From: Anisodus tanguticus
Taxonomy: Eukaryota; Streptophyta; Magnoliopsida; Solanales; Solanaceae
NCBI GenBank assembly: GCA_034509755.1
Contig: CM067559.1
Location: forward strand, 18,768,501 to 18,832,500
DNA length: 64,000 nt
Direction of reading: 5' to 3'
In this document: piece after piece, positions 58,934 to 64,000 of the stretch
How positions within the stretch are numbered: the stretch's first letter is position 1
Layout of the letters: the number at the start of each line of letters is the position of its first letter
Notes under the pieces: model-generated
Database searches by the model: none
Seen by the model: only the letters and a program-made list of their open reading frames with translations
What the model was told of the DNA's origin: nothing
Made by a program: the position numbers and the translations under genes

Positions 58934-61900
58934 TAGGGCTAGCCAGTGGGCCGGGTCGGCCCCGTTCCGACCCGCCCCGACCCCGCCCTAAAAATAAACG
59001 GGCACGTGACTCTAACCCGGGATGGGACCTGGGCTCGTCCCTTCTCAGGCCCAATACCGCCCCCTCCCCTTTGCAAAAAATGTCTGTTGCACAACGATCA
59101 TTTAATATTTTGGCCGTTGTGCAACGGCCATTTTTTGGCCTCCCAACCAACCCCCCTACCCTCTTAATATTTATTTTTAACCCCTAAGTTGATATATTTA
59201 CATTTTAACCCAATTTTCCAACTATAAATACTTCATTTTTTCTTCATCTTTCTCTCTAATATCTCAATCTATCTCTCTATAAGTCTACATTGCCTACTAA
59301 ATATTATATTTTATTTGTTCATTTGTATAACTGTATCAAAGTTTAAAAATTGGGAGTGAAGTTGGCAACTAGCTTGAGGATCATCCATCGAGTAAAGTTT
59401 CAATTTTCAACCTCGATTACACGCCGGCGTTTGGTACCTTCGTTCCTTCTTAAATTATTATTGTTACTTTATTTTAATTATCGCACTTAATTTCATTATC
59501 TTTTAATTATATATTTGCACAATTAAAATGGAAAGATTAAGAAGTATTTTAAGGGTAAGTGTAAGGGTGCTTCTTCCAGTAGGGGTAACAAGGGCAGGGG
59601 TATTTCTTCTAGTCATCTTATTCCTATTCCTAGACATGATGATTTGATTGATTATATTCATATAGATGAAACTGGAATTTTTAATGATATACCATTAGAC
59701 GATGAGATATATTCTGCAACTCAACCAGACTTTAATTTAAAAGATATTCTAGATGACACATTCACTAATCTAGATGATACACCCACTAGTGCACCTCAAA
59801 CTGAAATTGGAATGCCTCATATTCCCCCTAGCATGAGACGATGTCCCACACAACGAAAATTAAAATCTGCTGCATGTGATTTTTTTGATAGGGACCAAGA
59901 GAATCAAGTAGTTAGATACAAAATTTGTAAAAAAATTTATAAATTTAAAATGTAAAAAGATCAGGGTGGGACGGGAGGTTTATTGAGACATGTACAAAGC
60001 TTTCACAAAGCTAGGTGGGAGAATACGAGGCTAAAAAATCGGGTGCGTCAATGCGCTCTCAGTCGGGACAAGGTTCACATAGTATCCCGAACCAAGTACA
60101 GGATCAAACTAACCCAACGACGGGGGGAATTGTAGGTCCTAAATACGATAAACATAGAGATTGGGAAGCAGTAGCAACATTAGTTGCAGTGGGGGGTTTG
60201 CTTTTTTCATTTCCTTCCTCCCCTGGTTTATTCATTACATAAGAGATATGTATAATCATGCTTTTAACGGGTTTCCTAAATCAATTGTTAGGAGAGACAT
60301 TTTTAAATTTGCACATGAATATCAACAATATTTACGTTATTCATTATATCATTTTCCTGGAAAAGTATCTTATCACGTTTGATATAGGCTGTAGTACTAA
60401 CGACCATGATTATTTAACTGTAACATGTCATTGGATAGATTATAAATGGTCTATGCAAAAACGTATTTTAGCATATAGATATATTGATGATAGGCACACC
60501 GAAAATTTTATTGTAGAAAATATTCATCAAATTGGCGATTATTATGGTATAACTGACAAAATTATGATTGTTACGTTAGATAATGCTTCTTCTAATAATT
60601 ATGCTATTAGACTTTTAAAAGATCTTTTAACTCCATCTTTTCCTAATCATTTTCATATAAAATGTGTGTCATATTTATAACTTAGTTGTAAAGGATAGTC
60701 TATCACTTTTTGAAGACATCCTTAATAAAGTATAATTTGTTATAAACTTTATTTTTAGAAGTAATAGAATACAAAGAAAAAAAGAATATAAAAAAACTTG
60801 TCACGATTGTGGACTACCTTATAGAAAATTTTCCGAAGAAGTAGCGACTAGGTGAAATTCTTTATATGAACAACTACTTGTTGCTTATGATTATAGAAGA
60901 TCTATAACTTTTTTAATGCCTATAATCGAAATCCAACTGATATGGTTGTAGATAACGATTGGAAAAAAATTTCATAACTTATTGTATTTTTAGAGAATGT
61001 TTTTCAAACAACTAAAGAATTTTCTGATATTATCCTACTATTTCAAATATGTTATTTTATATAGCTATAATATTTTTGTTACTTAGTGAATATATGGAAA
61101 AATCATATGAAAAAAATATTTATCAAACTAAAAATAAATAAATTATTCCTACTATTTATATTATTGGTGTTGTATTAAATTCGACTATTAAAATAGACTA
61201 AAGAAGAAGTTTTGTCTAGCATACACGATGAATGCAAAAAAGTATATATGCATTACTAACAAGAAAGTGCTAGCAACCAACTGACTTCCATACCATCTTT
61301 TTCTTCTTCTATACAACCTCAAAAAAGACATGTTGTTTCTGCGGCTAGTATTGGAAGCTTTAGACATAGAATGTTTAGTGGTACTACTACAAATCAAGTT
61401 AGCCAGTTTGATGTTTTTGTTTTGCAGGGTATTGTACTGTACCAAACAGTTCTCAATAAAGAAGATGAAGAAGCACATGAAGACTTGTTCAAATACTGGA
61501 GGGAGAATGAGAAGACATTTCCGACACTATCAAAGATGGCTCGAGATGTGTTGAACATTCAAGCGTCATCAACAGCGTCTGAAAGCACTTTTTCTGCCAG
61601 AAGATTTCAAATAGGAGAGCACGGACACTCATTAGCGGGAGACAACTTGGAGATTGCAGTTTTATTCAGAGATTGAATACGAGCGGAGCGTAAAAGGTGC
61701 GGTCAACCAAAGATCAACGAAGAAGACGATGAAAACTATAATGAAATCTTATTCGACGGAGGTGGAAGTGACGTCGAGCAATTTGACCAACAAATTCCAA
61801 TTCCAACCGAAGAACCACAAGACATTGTGAAGAAACTAGAAAAAATGTTTATAAATATGTGATTTTTTTAATTGCAATTTTACTATGTTATTTGCAACTT

Positions 61901-62265
61901 TCAACACCATAAAGTTGCAATTTTGAAATTGTATTACAAAAATATTTCTATTAAATAATATAAGAGGCACAAAAACAGCTTTGATATGTTTTTATTATAT
62001 TATCTTGTTCAATTATTGATGTGTTTATATATGTTATTTTTAAAATTAAGTGCAAAAAAAAAAACGGAAAACCCGATCCCGACTCGATCCCGTCCCGGCC
62101 CGATAAGACTGGTCCCCTTTTCCGACGGGACCGAGAATGGGATGGGACATCGGCGGATCCCGCCTGTCCCGCCGGAGGAACGGTCCCTCCCTCTCCCCCG
62201 GTCCCATCGGGTTTCATTCTGCCAGGATTCGCCCAGCCCCGAACCCGTCTCACTGGCCACCCCTA
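58934..62265 (+). mobile_element. hAT DNA transposon, defective, with 8-bp target duplication
   Basis: 3332 bp. Ends TAGGGCTAGCCAGTGGGCCGGG and the inverse ...CGTCTCACTGGCCACCCCTA. The flanks CACTAATG (58926-58933) and CACTAATA (62266-62273) are an 8-bp hAT-type duplication with one change. Both subterminal zones are GC-rich (GGGACCGGG-like). Transposase sequence lies on the + strand from 59530 to 61860 with stops. Confidence 0.9.
59529..61861 (+). pseudogene. hAT transposase, BED finger to dimerisation domain, broken
   Basis: The N-terminal part (59644-59955) is acidic, then RRCPTQRKLKSAACDFF and a BED-type finger, CKICKKIYKFK, with the His pair in LLRHVQSFH after a stop at 59953. The central part (60258-60680) has DYLTVTCHWIDYKWSMQKRI and TDKIMIVTLDNASSNNYAI, the RNase H-like catalytic region of Ac/Tag-like hATs. 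The C-terminal dimerisation part (61371-61676) has LFKYWRENEKTFPTLSKMAR, DVLNIQASSTASESTFSARR and HSLAGDNLEIAVLFRD. Many stops at 60000-60260 and 60690-61330. No other copy in the window could supply transposase. Confidence 0.88.
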
Positions 62266-62329
62266 CACTAATACCTTCTTGACCTTCTTGATTTTATAGT
62301 GATACACCATGAAAGGATTACCAGTGAAA

Positions 62330-63118
62330 TCAGCCTTTCAATTGTCTCTCACTAAGTCCCTGAATGTGTGATGTTTTGTCCACAAATTTAAGAATTTGAA
62401 GGGTTTCCTAATGGACTGAGCAACATCATCACATTCAAGATGAAGAGGTGCATGATCAGACCCTTGTCTAATCAAATGTTGAACTTTTGACTTTTGTTTG
62501 AGATCTAGAAAAGCTTGATTGCATAGCATTATATCCAACCTTTTGAAAATGCAATCTTTTTGAGTTCTGCCATTCCACCAAGTAAATCTACTTCCAATAA
62601 AACCCATGTCAAATAGCCCACAACTCTGAATTCATTGTGCAAAGTCCATAGTTTCATCTACTGTCACTGGTAATCCACATTGCTTCTCCTCATCATTCAG
62701 AATGACATTAGAATCACCCCTACTAGCCATGAATAGTATTATCAAGAGCTATTTGGGTCAAAGAGTTCCATAATTCTTCTCTGTCCGAGGCATCACATTT
62801 AGCATATATCATAGACACTATAATGTATTATGAGCCACCCACCGGATTCAACTCTAAAGTGACTTCTTGTTCATCATCTGATACAACTATACCTTTCCAT
62901 TCATCAGCCCAAAAAATTCATATCTTCCCAAAACAATTCTCATATGCATTCTCATACCCCGATCTCCTTTTATAAATATCTATTGTGCCTGCATTTTGAA
63001 ATGGTTCCATTAATGCTATCAAAGCATAATGATGTCTTTTGTTTGGTTCAGTTAATCTCTCAAAAGATTGTTGAGTAGTAATTGATCTAATATTCCAAAA
63101 CGGAACTTTATCTATCAT
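62330..63118 (-). pseudogene. L1 LINE AP endonuclease, broken
   Basis: From 63118: VPFWNIRSITTQQSFERL and HHYALIALMEP with the catalytic Glu, then after a stop near 62920 SMIYAKCDASDREELWNSL, a GDSN motif near 62735, and FDMGFIGSRFTWWNGRTQKD and LIRQGSDHAPLHLEC with the SDH triad residues. The endonuclease fold is complete in outline but split over frames. Confidence 0.85.
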
Positions 63119-64000
63119 TGAAAACTGGTTTATTTGGCTTTTCTATGTCTTGTTGTCACCACTAGAGGAGGTAAACTATTATATCTGATATTCTTTTGTT
63201 TGGATGAATTCTCCTGAGCTTCTCAATATCCTATGGAGACAAATCTCCATCTCTTATATCATTCTCATAGTTTTGCTGCAAAGTAGAATCTTCTTGGTTG
63301 TCCTGTATTTCTTGAGCCTGTGAACTGTGCATTTCATCTCCTTTAGACTCTGATAATGTGTCGTGTTGATATTTTCAGAGTCTGGTGGCCTAGTTATCTC
63401 CTGTTATTTATTTATTATCCTAGTATTTGCAATATTTGATTTTTGCTCATGCAATTGCTCCTTTTCGTTGTATTTTGTTGCTCATTGTGTACCAGTAGTA
63501 CCTTGTTCACCTCATCTGTTTCTTCTTGCTGAATGTTATCTTCTTTTATATTAGTACTGACTTCTTCTTATTGTTCTTTCCCCTGCATTTCTTCCTTTTC
63601 TGCAGGTTGATCTGGACAATGGTTATCAGCTACAAATGTTGATTCTGAGCGTGCTGGTAAGTTATTCTCATCTGCTTGTGTGTTGTCATTCTCTGCCTTC
63701 TTGCTACTTTGTACTTTTATATTGTCCTGGTTAGCCTCTTTGTTGCCAAAGGCTGACAGTACCCTATCTTTTTCCGACTCTTTAATTACTTGGTCTAGCT
63801 TTTTGTCACTGTTTTGGATCTCCTTCTCCTTATTCCCTCTTTTGCTAACTTTCTTTGACTGATTGCTGTTGTTGTTGTTTTCATGTTCGAGCTTTCAGGA
63901 GTTATTTCTCTTGCTTGTGCTTTACTTTTCAACATTGCTTCTTGCTGATGCTCCTCATCTTCTTCCAAGGTTGCAAACTTATTGTTGGTAGTAATCTGAT
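63119..64000 (-). pseudogene. Possible L1 ORF1 C-terminal part and spacer
   Basis: The - strand near 63980-63830 reads TNNKFATLEEDEEHQQEAML, like the NRFxxLE tail of plant L1 ORF1 proteins, followed by Ser/Lys/Glu-rich low-complexity sequence with stops. Cut by the window edge. The + strand open frames here are not supported. Confidence 0.5.

Larger units (their letters stand above)
46957..64000 (-). mobile_element. L1-type LINE, 3' end to right window edge, with two nested insertions
   Basis: - strand. The 3' end has TTTTTTTTT at 46957-46965 (A-tail on the - strand). Coding order from the right edge: a possible ORF1 end, AP endonuclease, reverse transcriptase, zf-RVT-like region and RNase H at 55720-56219. 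A copia element (47302-55709) sits at the end of the RNase H frame and a hAT (58934-62265) between endonuclease and RT. Removing these would give about 5.3 kb of LINE inside the window. Many stops; not active. Its 5' end is outside. Confidence 0.87.

Noticed and set aside
58946..59167. Open frames in the GC-rich ends of the hAT element, also at 61951-62299
   Set aside because: They exist on both strands because the subterminal repeats lack stops; no protein similarity.

Overview
The window reads as nuclear DNA of a flowering plant. It is AT-rich, has GT-AG introns, and is dominated by Ty1/copia and other LTR retrotransposons, LINEs, a hAT transposon and many small MITEs. The RTE-type LINE with a (TTG)n 3' end and the MITE termini fit Solanaceae best. 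That placement is inference from repeat types, not a database result.

Only one gene looks intact: a seven-exon IST1-like (ESCRT-III associated) gene on the + strand, ATG at 4735 and stop at 10945, predicted 1137 aa. A second host gene, a glyoxal/galactose-oxidase-like gene on the - strand (19179-25890), is a pseudogene. It carries a nonsense codon, frameshifts and a 5.1 kb copia element bounded by the 5-bp target duplication GGGTC.

Layout. 1-1219: 3' part of an RTE LINE. 1440-2045: TGG/TGA-rich simple sequence. 3046-3991: solo LTR with ATATG duplication. 4735-10945: IST1-like gene. 11355-15346: gag-less copia remnant between 92-bp direct repeats. 19179-25890: oxidase pseudogene with copia 19863-24927 inside. 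25856-31478: long-LTR copia of a second family, rearranged so that a 157-bp piece of the oxidase 5' end is repeated before the second LTR. 31479-35985: intergenic DNA with MITEs, microsatellites and a degenerate minisatellite. 35986-45221: third copia family, interrupted by an RTE LINE that is itself interrupted by a solo LTR (40274-42438, CTTGC duplication). 46957-64000: an L1-type LINE running off the right edge, interrupted by a full-length copia (47302-55709, TCATT duplication) and by a defective hAT (58934-62265, 8-bp duplication).

The window is therefore mostly a record of nested insertions, and target duplications give their order. I found no evidence for a new multi-gene system. The most unusual structures are the rearranged long-LTR copia with the copied oxidase start, the 92-bp repeats around the first copia, and the three-level nest. 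Every transposon coding region seen here has at least one disabling lesion or deletion. Boundaries given as exact rest on matching target duplications; others are approximate and marked so.
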